Positions 14,543 to 23,099 of a stretch of 24,471 bases of DNA are shown here, piece after piece. Position 1 is the stretch's first letter; each line of letters opens with the position of its first letter. The translations under genes and the position numbers were made by a program. Origin of the DNA: an uncultured Eubacterium sp. (GTDB taxonomy: Bacteria > Bacillota > Clostridia > Oscillospirales > Acutalibacteraceae); the NCBI GenBank assembly GCA_902462495.1, contig CABQCC010000010.1:1-24471 (forward strand), in the 5' to 3' direction. A model generated the notes under the pieces. It was not told the origin of the DNA. It did not search any database and saw nothing but the letters and a program-made list of their open reading frames with translations.

Positions 14543-16186
14543 ATGAGCACGAATATTTCAAAGCAAAAGCGGGATGACTTGCTGAATAAAATACGGGAAA
14601 TCCGTACATATATCGCTTCCGCCAAGCAGGACGATAACACTGCCCGATTGTTGTCATACCTTTCCGAGCTTGAAAAAGATGTGAACGGTAAGAAATACGG
14701 GCTTGTTTTCGAGGAACACCGAGAGGAAATCGACGAGGTGCTTGACACGCATACTCCTGTACTCTCCGAAGAAAAAGACCTTTTTATCGACAACGGTGGC
14801 AAAATGAATTTTCTCATTGAGGGAGATAATCTTGCTTCTCTCAAATTACTTGAAAAAACGCATAAGGGTAGAGTTGACCTTATCTATATAGATCCACCGT
14901 ATAACACCGGAAACCAGGATTTCATTTATGATGACACGTTTGTTGACAAGACGGACTTATTTCGTCACAGCAAATGGATTTCGTTCATTGCGAATAGATT
15001 GCAAATTGCTAAAAAACTCTTGTCTACAAAGGGATCTATATTTATTTCTATCGACAACAATGAGCAATCTCACTTAAAAATCTTGTGTGATGAGATTTTT
15101 GGCTCAGAGAATTTTGTTGATATGATTTCTTGGTTCAAAAAAGCATCTCCATCTAATGATGCTCAGTATTTCAGCAACGATATTGAATACATTTTAATTT
15201 ATGCAAGAGACAAAAAAGTATGGAGACCTTATCGATTACCGCTTACGGATAAGCAGATGAAGTATTATCAAAATCCAGATAATGACCCCCGTGGTGTGTG
15301 GAACTCTGCTACATACACCTGCAATAAAACGAAAGAGCAGCGGCCGAGCCTGTATTATCCTATTGTAAATCCGCATACAGGCAAGGAAGTTTGGCCTAAA
15401 GAAACTGCGGTATGGGCTTATTCCAAAGAACAATGTCAATCTCATATTGAGGATGGGCTGCTATTTTGGGGAGTGGATGGGACTGCAAAATTCCCTCGTT
15501 TCAAAAAATTTCTTACCAATCATCAAGGCGTTGTCAATCGCACCTTGTGGCATTACGATGATGTGAATCATACGCAAGGTGCATCCGGTGAATTAAAATC
15601 ATTGGGTATTACGGGATTTGCCACACCTAAGCCAACTCGCCTTATCGATAGAATCATTAGAATTGCTACCGATACTGACTCTATTATTTTGGACTTTTTT
15701 GCAGGTTCTGGCACCACAGGCCATGCCGTTTTGAACTTTAACGCAGAACACGAAGATAGCAACCGCCGTTTTATTCTTTGCACCAACAACGAAAACAATA
15801 TCTGCCGTGAGGTCACATATGAACGCATTAAGCGTGTGATTGACAAAGAGGGTTATGTCGCTTCACTGAAATATTATAAAGTTGACTATATTCCCATCTC
15901 TGATCGTATGTATTATGAATACGCCGACGAACTACTTGCTCATATCCGTGAACTTGTCGAACTTGAAAACGGCGTGAATTTCAGGGGCAACGATAAAATC
16001 GGAATCGTACTTACCGAGGAGGAACTAGATGACTTTATTTCTCAGCTTGAAAACAATACCAAATATCAAAAGTTGTATTTAGGTCACGATATTTTAATGG
16101 ATTCACAACAGGCACAGATGTTGAAAAACAGAAAGATTTCAATAAATATTATTCCGGATTACTATTACAAGGAATTGGAGGGCTAA
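14543..16186 (+). CDS. Type III-like DNA methyltransferase (Mod)
   Basis: A 547-residue adenine methyltransferase using S-adenosylmethionine. DPPYNTG (motif IV) is at residues 117-123 and DFFAGSGTTG (motif I) at 384-393; this order defines the beta class, to which type III Mod subunits and related N6-adenine enzymes belong. The region between about 150 and 370 is the target-recognition part. The C-terminal tail (about 470-547) is acidic and probably contacts the partner. The start at 14543 has AAAGGA ten bases upstream; it is 4 bases beyond the TIR stop. The stop is two bases before the Res gene, so the two subunits are made together. Length is slightly short for Mod (often about 600-650). 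Confidence 0.88.
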   Translation: MSTNISKQKRDDLLNKIREIRTYIASAKQDDNTARLLSYLSELEKDVNGKKYGLVFEEHREEIDEVLDTHTPVLSEEKDLFIDNGGKMNFLIEGDNLASLKLLEKTHKGRVDLIYIDPPYNTGNQDFIYDDTFVDKTDLFRHSKWISFIANRLQIAKKLLSTKGSIFISIDNNEQSHLKILCDEIFGSENFVDMISWFKKASPSNDAQYFSNDIEYILIYARDKKVWRPYRLPLTDKQMKYYQNPDNDPRGVWNSATYTCNKTKEQRPSLYYPIVNPHTGKEVWPKETAVWAYSKEQCQSHIEDGLLFWGVDGTAKFPRFKKFLTNHQGVVNRTLWHYDDVNHTQGASGELKSLGITGFATPKPTRLIDRIIRIATDTDSIILDFFAGSGTTGHAVLNFNAEHEDSNRRFILCTNNENNICREVTYERIKRVIDKEGYVASLKYYKVDYIPISDRMYYEYADELLAHIRELVELENGVNFRGNDKIGIVLTEEELDDFISQLENNTKYQKLYLGHDILMDSQQAQMLKNRKISINIIPDYYYKELEG

Positions 16187-16188
16187 AA

Positions 16189-18384
16189 ATGAATATTACC
16201 CTTGCAAATTTTCAGATAAAGGCTATTGCTGACTTAACTGCTGCAATGGAACAACCCAACAGAGATATTATACTTAAAAGTTGTACAGGAAGCGGAAAAA
16301 CTATTATTCTAACGAGTTTTATGGATGAGTATTTTAAGAGCAATCATAAAACGGTGTTTATTTGGCTTACTCCCGGTAAGGGCAACCTTGAGGAACAAAG
16401 CAAAGAAAAAATGGATAGATATATCCACGGAAGCCAAACAAAATTACTATCAGATATTATGACTTCCGGCTTTGAAGAAAATGATGCCTGCTTTATTAAC
16501 TGGGAAAAATTGACCAAGAAGGGCAATAATGCTTTAAAAGACAGCGAACGCACTAATTTTATAGAACATATAAGAAATGCACTTGATGATGGTTTAACTT
16601 TTAAAATCATTGTCGATGAGTCACATCAAAACGACACAATTAAAGCAGATGATATAATTGAACTTTTTCGCTCAGATAAGATTATTCGATGCTCTGCTAC
16701 GCCTAAAAACTATAAAAACGCTATTTTGATTGATATTCCCGAAGAAGATGTTATAGCGGAAGGGTTAATTAAAAAGTTACTTATTATTAATGAAAATTTT
16801 GAGCAACACATAAATGTTGATGATCAAATTAAATATTTATTAGATAAAGCAATAAACAAACAACGTGAATTGCGCTCTGAATATGCAAAACAAAAAGCAG
16901 AAATCAATCCGCTTATCATCGTACAAATTCCGAATAAGTCTGACGCCTTACTCGATAGAGTAGAAGAATATTTTGAGAGTAAAGGTATTACTTACGAAAA
17001 CAATTTACTTGCCGTATGGCTTTCTGACAAGAAGCAGAATCTTGAAGATATAGAAGAACCTAATGCAGATCCTATTGCAGTTATCATTAAGCAAGCGGTT
17101 GCAACCGGATGGGATTGTCCGAGAGCACAAATCCTTGTTAAACTTCGTGATAATATGAGTGAGACTTTTGAGATTCAGACAATCGGACGCATTCGCCGTA
17201 TGCCTGAAGCAAAGCATTATGAAAATGACTTGCTTGATAGTTGCTATTTGTACACATTAGATGAAAAATTTACAGAGAGTGTAAAACTGAGCTTGGGAAA
17301 AGGTGCTCTTGACGCATACAAGGTGTTTTTAAAGCCGGAGCATCGTTCATTTACGATTATCAGCGAATACAAGACAGATGTGCCATATCCACGTGACGCA
17401 AAACTATCTCTAAAAGTAATACACCAGTATTTTGAAAAGAAATATCATATTACAAATGATACGATCAAAAACAGGACATTATTAGAGGCACACGGTTATT
17501 CTTTTTCTGAGGATATTATCGATTTTACAAAGTCAGGCTCAGTGAATACTCTATCAAAAGAAAATATAACCGGATTAAATGATATTTCTATACACGAGCC
17601 GTTAAATACACATAAACACGGCAAAGAATATCATCATTGTGTTGCGGAAATAGGATATAAAGTGAATTTAGATTACAATAGTACCAACACAATTATGCGC
17701 AAATTATTCCTTAACGGATTACGCTGTGATTCTAAAATTCTAAAAGTTGAAACAAGGGAACTATATTCATTTATAATCAATAATGAGCACTTACTTGTTG
17801 AAGATGTTCGTAATGCTATGGCAGATGAAACACTGCAACTAACATTGTCAGTTCCAAAAACAACGGAAAAACCTATTGGATTTCCGTTGGAAATGATTTT
17901 TACTTATGACGGAACGTCAAAATCGCAAGCAGAATTTACAAAAAATGTGTATAAAGGATACCTTTCTTCTGCGGAAAATCGTTCTTTGCCAGAAAAACTT
18001 TTTGAACGATATTGTGAGAACAGTAAAAACATTCAATGGTTTTATAAAAACGGAGACAAAGGAATTGAATATTTTTCTATTGTTTATACAGATAACTTCG
18101 GAAAGCAAAAATCGTTTTATCCCGATTATATCGTTGGAACAACCGATGGCAAGGTATGGATAATCGAAACAAAAGGCGGATTTACGAAATTCGGTGATAG
18201 TGAAGATATTGATAAATATACAGCTAAGAAATTTGGAGTGCTAAAATCTTATACGAATAAATACAATTTGTTCGGCGGAATTGTTCGTCAGGACAAACAG
18301 AGCAGTGAGCTTTGTATTTGCACAGAAACTTATTCTGATGACATTAAGAGTGATAGTTGGAAGTTGCTATCCGATGTGTTGTAA
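16189..18384 (+). CDS. Type III restriction subunit Res-like helicase-nuclease
   Basis: A 731-residue superfamily 2 protein. Helicase motifs are TGSGKT (Walker A, residues 33-38), DESH (143-146), CSATP shortly after, and the C-terminal ATGWDCPRAQILVKLRDN with TIGRIRRMPE (motifs V-VI). A C-terminal PD-(D/E)XK nuclease is visible as FYPDYIVG with Asp646 and WIIETKGG with Glu660 and Lys662. This is the layout of type III Res: ATP-driven translocation along DNA and cutting at a distance from the Mod recognition site. It is shorter than well-known Res proteins (about 900-1000), but all key motifs are present. It directly follows mod, and the pair should form a working type III restriction-modification system. 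Confidence 0.87.
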   Translation: MNITLANFQIKAIADLTAAMEQPNRDIILKSCTGSGKTIILTSFMDEYFKSNHKTVFIWLTPGKGNLEEQSKEKMDRYIHGSQTKLLSDIMTSGFEENDACFINWEKLTKKGNNALKDSERTNFIEHIRNALDDGLTFKIIVDESHQNDTIKADDIIELFRSDKIIRCSATPKNYKNAILIDIPEEDVIAEGLIKKLLIINENFEQHINVDDQIKYLLDKAINKQRELRSEYAKQKAEINPLIIVQIPNKSDALLDRVEEYFESKGITYENNLLAVWLSDKKQNLEDIEEPNADPIAVIIKQAVATGWDCPRAQILVKLRDNMSETFEIQTIGRIRRMPEAKHYENDLLDSCYLYTLDEKFTESVKLSLGKGALDAYKVFLKPEHRSFTIISEYKTDVPYPRDAKLSLKVIHQYFEKKYHITNDTIKNRTLLEAHGYSFSEDIIDFTKSGSVNTLSKENITGLNDISIHEPLNTHKHGKEYHHCVAEIGYKVNLDYNSTNTIMRKLFLNGLRCDSKILKVETRELYSFIINNEHLLVEDVRNAMADETLQLTLSVPKTTEKPIGFPLEMIFTYDGTSKSQAEFTKNVYKGYLSSAENRSLPEKLFERYCENSKNIQWFYKNGDKGIEYFSIVYTDNFGKQKSFYPDYIVGTTDGKVWIIETKGGFTKFGDSEDIDKYTAKKFGVLKSYTNKYNLFGGIVRQDKQSSELCICTETYSDDIKSDSWKLLSDVL

Positions 18385-18400
18385 ATGGGAGGTATGCATA

Positions 18401-19324
18401 ATGAGTAATCAAGAGTCAAAGAAAAATGTTCCGATTTACTTTTATTATCTTACAATTTCTAAACAAAAGGATAGCAATGATTCTTCCACTTACGATATAC
18501 AACAGATAGTGGATTCATTTTCAAAATTATTGCCATACATTACGGCAAAAGATTTGACCGATAGAAAAAAGGACATTACAAGTTCAGAAAAGGTTGTATG
18601 GCTTGATTCATATAATGATTTAAAAAATGGAAACTACAATATTATTTTTAAATCAGCTAAATATAACCATGTTAGAAATGAGATTGATACTGAAACAATG
18701 ACAGAACTTGGCACCAGAAAACGCCAGCAGGATGGTGATGAAGAAAAAACACATTTATGCGTTCGCCTTGCAAAAGGGCAACACCGATTTCTTGCGGTTC
18801 ACGAGAGCAACCATTATGGCATATCCATAAATTGTATTATTGATTATCTTAATACACAATTTATAAATTATAACGAAGATAGCGAGGATAAATATCATTA
18901 TACGCTATCTCACGAAATTATGCCGGGGGATGATTTTCTTTCCTCATTGAAAAATGCCCGAACAACATCAGCTTTAAAATTAACTGTCAGCAAGGAAGAT
19001 ATAAAAGATGACTTTATGCAATTTGCAAATCGTGATGATATAGATGATGAAGTTGAAATTTGGCTTAAACGACCTAAAGGTGCAAAAAAGTTCCCTGATA
19101 ATCTTATTAAGGCATATTATGATGATTTGCAAAGTAATAATAGGATTAAGAAGATTTCTGTTAAAGGAACAAACGCTTCTGGTCAGTTCGAAGTCGATAC
19201 AGATCTTATGAAGATGAAACACTATTTGTCTGTTCAATCTGAAATTGTAACTAATGAAGTGGATAGTTCTGATTTCTTTGACAAAGCACAGGCGTTTATA
19301 GAAGAAACGAGGAATAAAAAATGA
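18401..19324 (+). CDS. Unrecognised 308-residue protein, first gene of a soluble/membrane pair
   Basis: I do not recognise a family with confidence. The protein is soluble, charged, and lacks a signal peptide or membrane helix. Visible features: a beta-rich start (VPIYFYYLTISK), a central HLCVRLAKGQHRFLAVHESN followed by HYGISINCIIDYLN (about residues 124-160), and an acidic C-terminal half. No Walker, HEPN, TIR or PD-(D/E)XK signature is evident. The ATG at 18401 follows GGGAGGT and lies 16 bases after res, so it belongs to the same operon. Its stop overlaps the next start in an ATGA, strongly coupling it to the four-helix membrane protein. By position in the defence island it may sense infection or bind nucleic acid and act through the membrane partner; this is inference. 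The soluble-plus-four-helix pairing recalls Kiwa (KwaB/KwaA), but no sequence match is claimed. Confidence 0.7.
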   Translation: MSNQESKKNVPIYFYYLTISKQKDSNDSSTYDIQQIVDSFSKLLPYITAKDLTDRKKDITSSEKVVWLDSYNDLKNGNYNIIFKSAKYNHVRNEIDTETMTELGTRKRQQDGDEEKTHLCVRLAKGQHRFLAVHESNHYGISINCIIDYLNTQFINYNEDSEDKYHYTLSHEIMPGDDFLSSLKNARTTSALKLTVSKEDIKDDFMQFANRDDIDDEVEIWLKRPKGAKKFPDNLIKAYYDDLQSNNRIKKISVKGTNASGQFEVDTDLMKMKHYLSVQSEIVTNEVDSSDFFDKAQAFIEETRNKK

Positions 19325-19860
19325 AAAGCATAATATTTGTTCCGATTAAGGATTACTTTATTTCAAGGAAAAAAGTCTTTATAAAGTTTCTTCTTCCTAT
19401 GATTATTGCTTTGATTGCATTACTATTGGCAATGATTTTCAATTTTGGTGATTCAGAAAAAGTTATATTGACCTTTTCTGGATTTATAGATACACAAATA
19501 AACATTGTAGCAATTTTAATTTCTTTCTCGGTAGCAATCATTACAATTTTAGTATCTGCGGACAACAAAAACATACAATGCTTGAAAGAAACTGACTCAA
19601 ACAAGAAACAATATAAGCCGGTTGACGGAAAGCAACTGTCTCTATTTCAGATATTGCTTTCGAATATTGCTTATAATGTTATTGTTGAAATCATATACTT
19701 AGTTGTACTTATTGCCATTTCGCTATTAAGAAGTTTCTTGCCGATTGAAACGTTAAAATATATCACAGCTGTTTGTATATTTATAATCTTACACATTTTA
19801 TTTGTATTGCTTGAGTCGGTTGCTCAAATGTATCTGACTTTTTGGGCAAATAAAAAATGA
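19321..19860 (+). CDS. Four-helix membrane protein, partner of the 308-residue protein
   Basis: A 179-residue protein with hydrophobic segments at about residues 22-40, 60-79, 117-137 and 147-168 and a basic N-terminus (DYFISRKKVFIKF), so both ends are probably cytoplasmic. A soluble loop of about 35 residues with KKQYKPVDGKQLSLFQ sits between helices 2 and 3. No transporter or enzyme motif is recognised. Translation is coupled to the upstream gene by ATGA overlap. It is the last gene of the long defence operon; its stop codon lies inside the left arm of the terminator. The likely role is the membrane-acting half of a two-gene system, not established by sequence. Confidence 0.65.
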   Translation: MKSIIFVPIKDYFISRKKVFIKFLLPMIIALIALLLAMIFNFGDSEKVILTFSGFIDTQINIVAILISFSVAIITILVSADNKNIQCLKETDSNKKQYKPVDGKQLSLFQILLSNIAYNVIVEIIYLVVLIAISLLRSFLPIETLKYITAVCIFIILHILFVLLESVAQMYLTFWANKK

Positions 19861-19904
19861 AAATGGAGGCAAGGAGTAATATTCTCCCTGCTTTCATTTT
19901 CATT
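19856..19904. terminator. Long bidirectional terminator
   Basis: Arms AATGAAAATG and CATTTTCATT (ten pairs) extend inward through GAG/TTT, GCA/TGC and GGAG/CTCC around the loop TAATATT, giving about twenty pairs with one mismatch. The plus-strand operon stop codon is within the left arm. On the minus strand the stem is followed by a T-rich run (TTTTTTATTT), ending transcripts of the convergent DUF6076-like gene. Confidence 0.7.
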
Positions 19905-19967
19905 AAACACAAATTTTTATTTATTATCCAGCCCCCTAAAAACATTATGCTTTTACAAATTTTAGAT

Positions 19968-21389
19968 TTATTCTTTCTTCTTCCTATTCGGAAAGCTGGC
20001 TTCCAACCACTCTTCAAACTCTGCAAGTGTAATCTTACCGTCGGAGCATTCGTCACGCTTAGTCATTGCCCGGTACTTCCACTTTTTGAAATCGGGCTCT
20101 TTAATCTGCCTTACACGAACACGGGCGGCGTAGCGTTTATAATACTTTTGATACAGCGGAATGGCGGCATTGTCCGCCATTTTCTTTTTGTAGTTTTCCT
20201 GTGCAGCTAAGTCCTGGCAGTTGCGTGTTTCACCCTCGGCAATGCGGTCACAGTAGTTGGTGTCGTAGTTGCCCTTCATAATAAAATACTTATCGCAACG
20301 CTTGCATTTACGCATTCCGATGTCAGATTTCAACAACTGCATAAGTTCAAACTCAATTTGCTGTTCAATGCTTTCGCAAACGCAGGTTTCGTAATCATCG
20401 GCTTGCAAGACAGATAGTGCAATCATTTCCGGCATAGTAAAACCGAGTTTATCTAAATTTCTTTTAATGTCAGAAGATATTTCCGCAACGGCAGCCATTT
20501 TAATATCTAAATCGAAATCGCTTTCTACACAATCATCAAGCACATTTTTAACTTGGAGTTCAGCATCTAATATGCTGATGTCATGCATAACCGTTCGTTT
20601 TTGTTCTGTCGGTAACCCGTGTTTGCGGCAATAGCCTGCAAATCTCGTCTTATGCGTAAGGTGATTAAAAAATCCGTCGCAAAAATTCTCGTCAAATGTA
20701 GCTTCGATAAGATGCAGCAAATTATTTTGCATTTCTTTAAGGTAGTGATAATATTCGGTCAATTCTTCCTTTGAGCAATGGGGGAAAATCGGCGGAAATT
20801 CAGCTGTAAAGAGAGAGGCTTCCACCAAAGGCTTAAAGCGTTTTTGTGTTTCAATTAAAGTCAAATAATAATAAAGTTTCTTTTCTTCTTCGGATAGTAA
20901 AGAAATATCAAGACTTGTCTTTTCAGGCAAGTCTTTTTTTGTGTGCTTTAAGCACTCGCTGTATGCCGAATCAAAATCAGCATAAAGAAAATTTAGAATT
21001 CCTTCGCCCGGTTGAAGAAAGACGGAAGCGGTATTCAACGTTGAGATGTAAGTTCTGCTGTCGCCAATGGGAAGAAAGTCAAAAGAGGAATTTATTTTTT
21101 GCGTGACAGCTCGTAAACGAATAAGAGTATCAGCAGTTTCCTGCTTGATTTGAGCAAGCTCACCATCCGACAAAGAAAACTCCTTTTTACCGATAGCGGA
21201 AAGGGTAATTGCATTTCTTTTATCAACCTCGATAGCGTTATACAATTCAAAAAGCTGTGAATAGTTGTACTCGTCATTTACGGAAAGCACACAAGATTTT
21301 TCGTCATCTGTTGTGTGCCATCTGTTTGGAGAAAACCCAAAGGCTACGGCGCTGTATTTATCTGTCGTTTGAAATAAATTTTCACTCAT
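19968..21389 (-). CDS. DUF6076-like protein with C-terminal zinc ribbon
   Basis: A 473-residue protein found in clostridial mobile elements; I assign it to the DUF6076 group from overall pattern, with moderate certainty. The N-terminal 340 residues are helical and without known motifs. Around residues 358-388 a cysteine cluster, CKRCDKYFIMKG, then YCDRIAEGETRNC, suggests a zinc ribbon resembling the CGNR type, followed by a basic region (QKYYKRYAARVRVRQIKE) that could bind nucleic acid. The function is unknown; regulation of the element is plausible. ATG at 21389 has AGAGGT upstream and is driven by a consensus promoter at 21458-21486. It is the only minus-strand gene in the element part of the window. 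Confidence 0.7.
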   Translation of the reverse strand: MSENLFQTTDKYSAVAFGFSPNRWHTTDDEKSCVLSVNDEYNYSQLFELYNAIEVDKRNAITLSAIGKKEFSLSDGELAQIKQETADTLIRLRAVTQKINSSFDFLPIGDSRTYISTLNTASVFLQPGEGILNFLYADFDSAYSECLKHTKKDLPEKTSLDISLLSEEEKKLYYYLTLIETQKRFKPLVEASLFTAEFPPIFPHCSKEELTEYYHYLKEMQNNLLHLIEATFDENFCDGFFNHLTHKTRFAGYCRKHGLPTEQKRTVMHDISILDAELQVKNVLDDCVESDFDLDIKMAAVAEISSDIKRNLDKLGFTMPEMIALSVLQADDYETCVCESIEQQIEFELMQLLKSDIGMRKCKRCDKYFIMKGNYDTNYCDRIAEGETRNCQDLAAQENYKKKMADNAAIPLYQKYYKRYAARVRVRQIKEPDFKKWKYRAMTKRDECSDGKITLAEFEEWLEASFPNRKKKE

Positions 21390-21457
21390 TGCGATACCTC
21401 TGTTTTAGAAAATGAGAATTTTTGAATTGTTAGCAAATCCATATTACTACAATGAAC

Positions 21458-21486
21458 ATTATACAAAAATATTGCCTTTATGTCAA
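21458..21486 (-). promoter_or_regulatory. Consensus promoter for the DUF6076-like gene
   Basis: On the minus strand TTGACA (21486-21481), a 17-base spacer, and TATAAT (21463-21458), a full consensus. It lies about 70 bases upstream of the start codon at 21389. Confidence 0.75.
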
Positions 21487-21500
21487 CACACCGATATAAT
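21472..21500 (+). promoter_or_regulatory. Candidate plus-strand promoter for the HTH-RepA operon
   Basis: TTGCCT (21472-21477), 17 bases, TATAAT (21495-21500). The -35 is weaker than consensus. It overlaps the minus-strand promoter face to face, and would give a leader of about 250 bases before the gene at 21755. Confidence 0.45.
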
Positions 21501-21754
21501 GAATTTGCAAATCAAGTTTGCAACAAACCAAATTATCTAAAATTGAATGACCGTCCAAATGGGATATGACTTTGCGATGACAGCCTGTAACGAAGATAGC
21601 GAAGCAACGCCGCCGAGGTGGGGGCAGGGATAGAAAAACTGCATTCGGGAGAAACGGCAAAAGGCAACGGAAAGAGACCTCCTCTTTTTCTGTTGCCTCG
21701 TACATAGCTGTACACACCGTGCAGCTTATTTTCTCACGAAGGAGGTTAATAAAG
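21501..21754 (+). other. Long structured leader of the replication operon
   Basis: No convincing coding frame. The leader includes a GC-richer segment (around 21595-21630), a strong hairpin at 21662-21698, a small GTACA/TGTAC hairpin at 21701-21714 and the ribosome binding site AAGGAGGTTA at 21739-21748. The unusual length and structure suggest post-transcriptional control of the downstream HTH and RepA-like genes, for example copy-number or transfer control. Confidence 0.45.
21662..21698 (+). promoter_or_regulatory. Leader hairpin with anti-Shine-Dalgarno loop
   Basis: AGGCAACGGAAAGAGA and TCTTTTTCTGTTGCCT form a 16-pair stem with two G-T pairs and the loop CCTCC. The segment ACCTCCT (21677-21683) is perfectly complementary to AGGAGGT (21740-21746), the ribosome binding site of the next gene, so alternative pairing could block translation. 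Confidence 0.5.
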
Positions 21755-21982
21755 ATGAGAAAGACAGAATTAAAAGAGCTTTACAAGATGATGTTTCCAA
21801 ATTATCCGGACATCGTTACGGTAGCTCAACTTCAGCAAATGCTCGGTGTAAGCCGACACTTGGCGTATGACCTAATCAGCGACGGATATATCTCCGGCGT
21901 TAAAATCGGAAACGCTTACAAAATTCCGAAGGTCAATGTTATCAACTATGTTATGGAGGAGGGGACGAAGAATGCAAGTTGA
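21755..21982 (+). CDS. Small excisionase-type helix-turn-helix protein
   Basis: A 75-residue protein consisting of a single HTH_17-like domain: YPDIVTVAQLQQMLGVSRHL, then AYDLISDGYISGVKIG and YKIPKVNVINYV. This fold is used by excisionases and small regulators. It is homologous to the second domain of the 195-residue protein at the element's left end. ATG 21755 is chosen for the strong AAGGAGGTTA upstream. The stop overlaps the RepA-like start by 11 bases, so the two are co-expressed, and it may act in replication start or as its regulator. Confidence 0.75.
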   Translation: MRKTELKELYKMMFPNYPDIVTVAQLQQMLGVSRHLAYDLISDGYISGVKIGNAYKIPKVNVINYVMEEGTKNAS

Positions 21983-22997
21983 AAAGCTGAAAACAATTGA
22001 TGCGGATACGCTGCTCTCAACACCGATGAAGAAAACTTTGTTTGTGGTTGACGGATTAATACCCCAGGGACTAAGCGTACTATCCGGCTCAAGCAAAATC
22101 GGTAAGAGCTGGCTTATGCTGTGGCTGAGTATTCAGGTGGCAAGAGGACAGCCTGTGTGGGAATTTGAAACCCACAAGAGCGATGTGCTCTATATGTGCT
22201 TGGAAGATACTTATGCGAGAATTCAAAATCGACTGTATAAAATTACGGATGAAGCGCCGAGCGAGTTGAGAATAGCAACGACGAGTTTTCAAATCGGTAA
22301 CGGTTTGGAACAGCAGATTGAACAGTATCTCTCCGACTTTCCGCAAACAAAGCTTGTAATCATAGACACCTTTCAAAAGGTGCGTGATTCAAAAAGCACC
22401 GGCGGAAAAAGCGGAATGTATGCAGGCGACTACGATGATGTGTCGGCACTAAAAAATATTTCAGACAAGTACGGCATAGCAGTTGTAATCGTTCATCACG
22501 TGAGAAAACTGAAAGATGCAACCGACCCATTCAATGAGGTGTCAGGCTCAACAGGCATCACAGGCGCAGCCGATACAAATTTTGTTTTGAAGCGCAGCCG
22601 TGCCAATGAAACGGGAACGCTGCTTGCTACCGGTCGAGATATTGAGTATCAGGAGCTGACCTTGAAGTTTGACAACCACAGTCATCTGTGGGAACTTATC
22701 GAGCGAAAAGATATGGAGGAAATTCACCGAGAAGAAATTCCAAAGTTTGTTTTCCGACTGGTTGATTTTATTTCAGAGCATAAAGAGTGGCAAGGTACGG
22801 CGACGGAGCTCGTTACACAAATGAATGAAACCGAAGTCACGCCCAATGTGGTAACGAAAATACTTGCTCGCTTTTCTTCGGAGATTTTTCAGCCACAAGG
22901 CATTGAATACAGAACGAAACGCACAGGTACAAGCAGACTGATACGCTTGAAAAAGTATGACAGCAATGACGGTGATGACAATGAATCCACTATATAG
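21972..22997 (+). CDS. RepA-like AAA ATPase (AAA_25), replication protein
   Basis: A 341-residue RecA-fold ATPase resembling the hexameric RepA helicase of mobile replicons. Walker A SGSSKIGKSW is at residues 38-47, a LYMCLEDTYARIQNRL block at 73-88, Walker B KLVIIDTFQ at 127-135, and VVIVHHVRKLKD (about 160) with a GSTGITGAADTN sensor block follow. A C-terminal winged-helix-like region (about 255-330) ends the protein. It probably unwinds the element's DNA during replication, supporting maintenance as a circle before or during transfer. ATG 21972 follows GGAGGGG. The product is usually annotated as an AAA family ATPase in clostridial mobilizable elements, next to MobC and relaxase genes, as here. 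Confidence 0.82.
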   Translation: MQVEKLKTIDADTLLSTPMKKTLFVVDGLIPQGLSVLSGSSKIGKSWLMLWLSIQVARGQPVWEFETHKSDVLYMCLEDTYARIQNRLYKITDEAPSELRIATTSFQIGNGLEQQIEQYLSDFPQTKLVIIDTFQKVRDSKSTGGKSGMYAGDYDDVSALKNISDKYGIAVVIVHHVRKLKDATDPFNEVSGSTGITGAADTNFVLKRSRANETGTLLATGRDIEYQELTLKFDNHSHLWELIERKDMEEIHREEIPKFVFRLVDFISEHKEWQGTATELVTQMNETEVTPNVVTKILARFSSEIFQPQGIEYRTKRTGTSRLIRLKKYDSNDGDDNESTI

Positions 22998-23006
22998 GAA
23001 AAAGTC

Positions 23007-23029
23007 GTCACAGCCGTCACGACTGTCAC
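23007..23029. repeat. Three GTCAC iterons, 9-base period
   Basis: GTCAC occurs at 23007-23011, 23016-23020 and 23025-23029, exactly nine bases apart, just after the RepA-like stop. Could be binding sites for the RepA-like protein, the small HTH protein or MobC. Confidence 0.45.
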
Positions 23030-23099
23030 TTTTGGAGAAAGTGGGATACAAGGCTATACAGGTAATGCCAATCCATAGAGGTAACGAGCATAGGTTTTG

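Noticed and set aside
19857..20210. Plus-strand 117-residue open frame after the four-helix protein
   Set aside because: Starts inside the terminator stem and runs antisense to the DUF6076-like gene; hydrophobic pattern is a by-product of the opposite strand.
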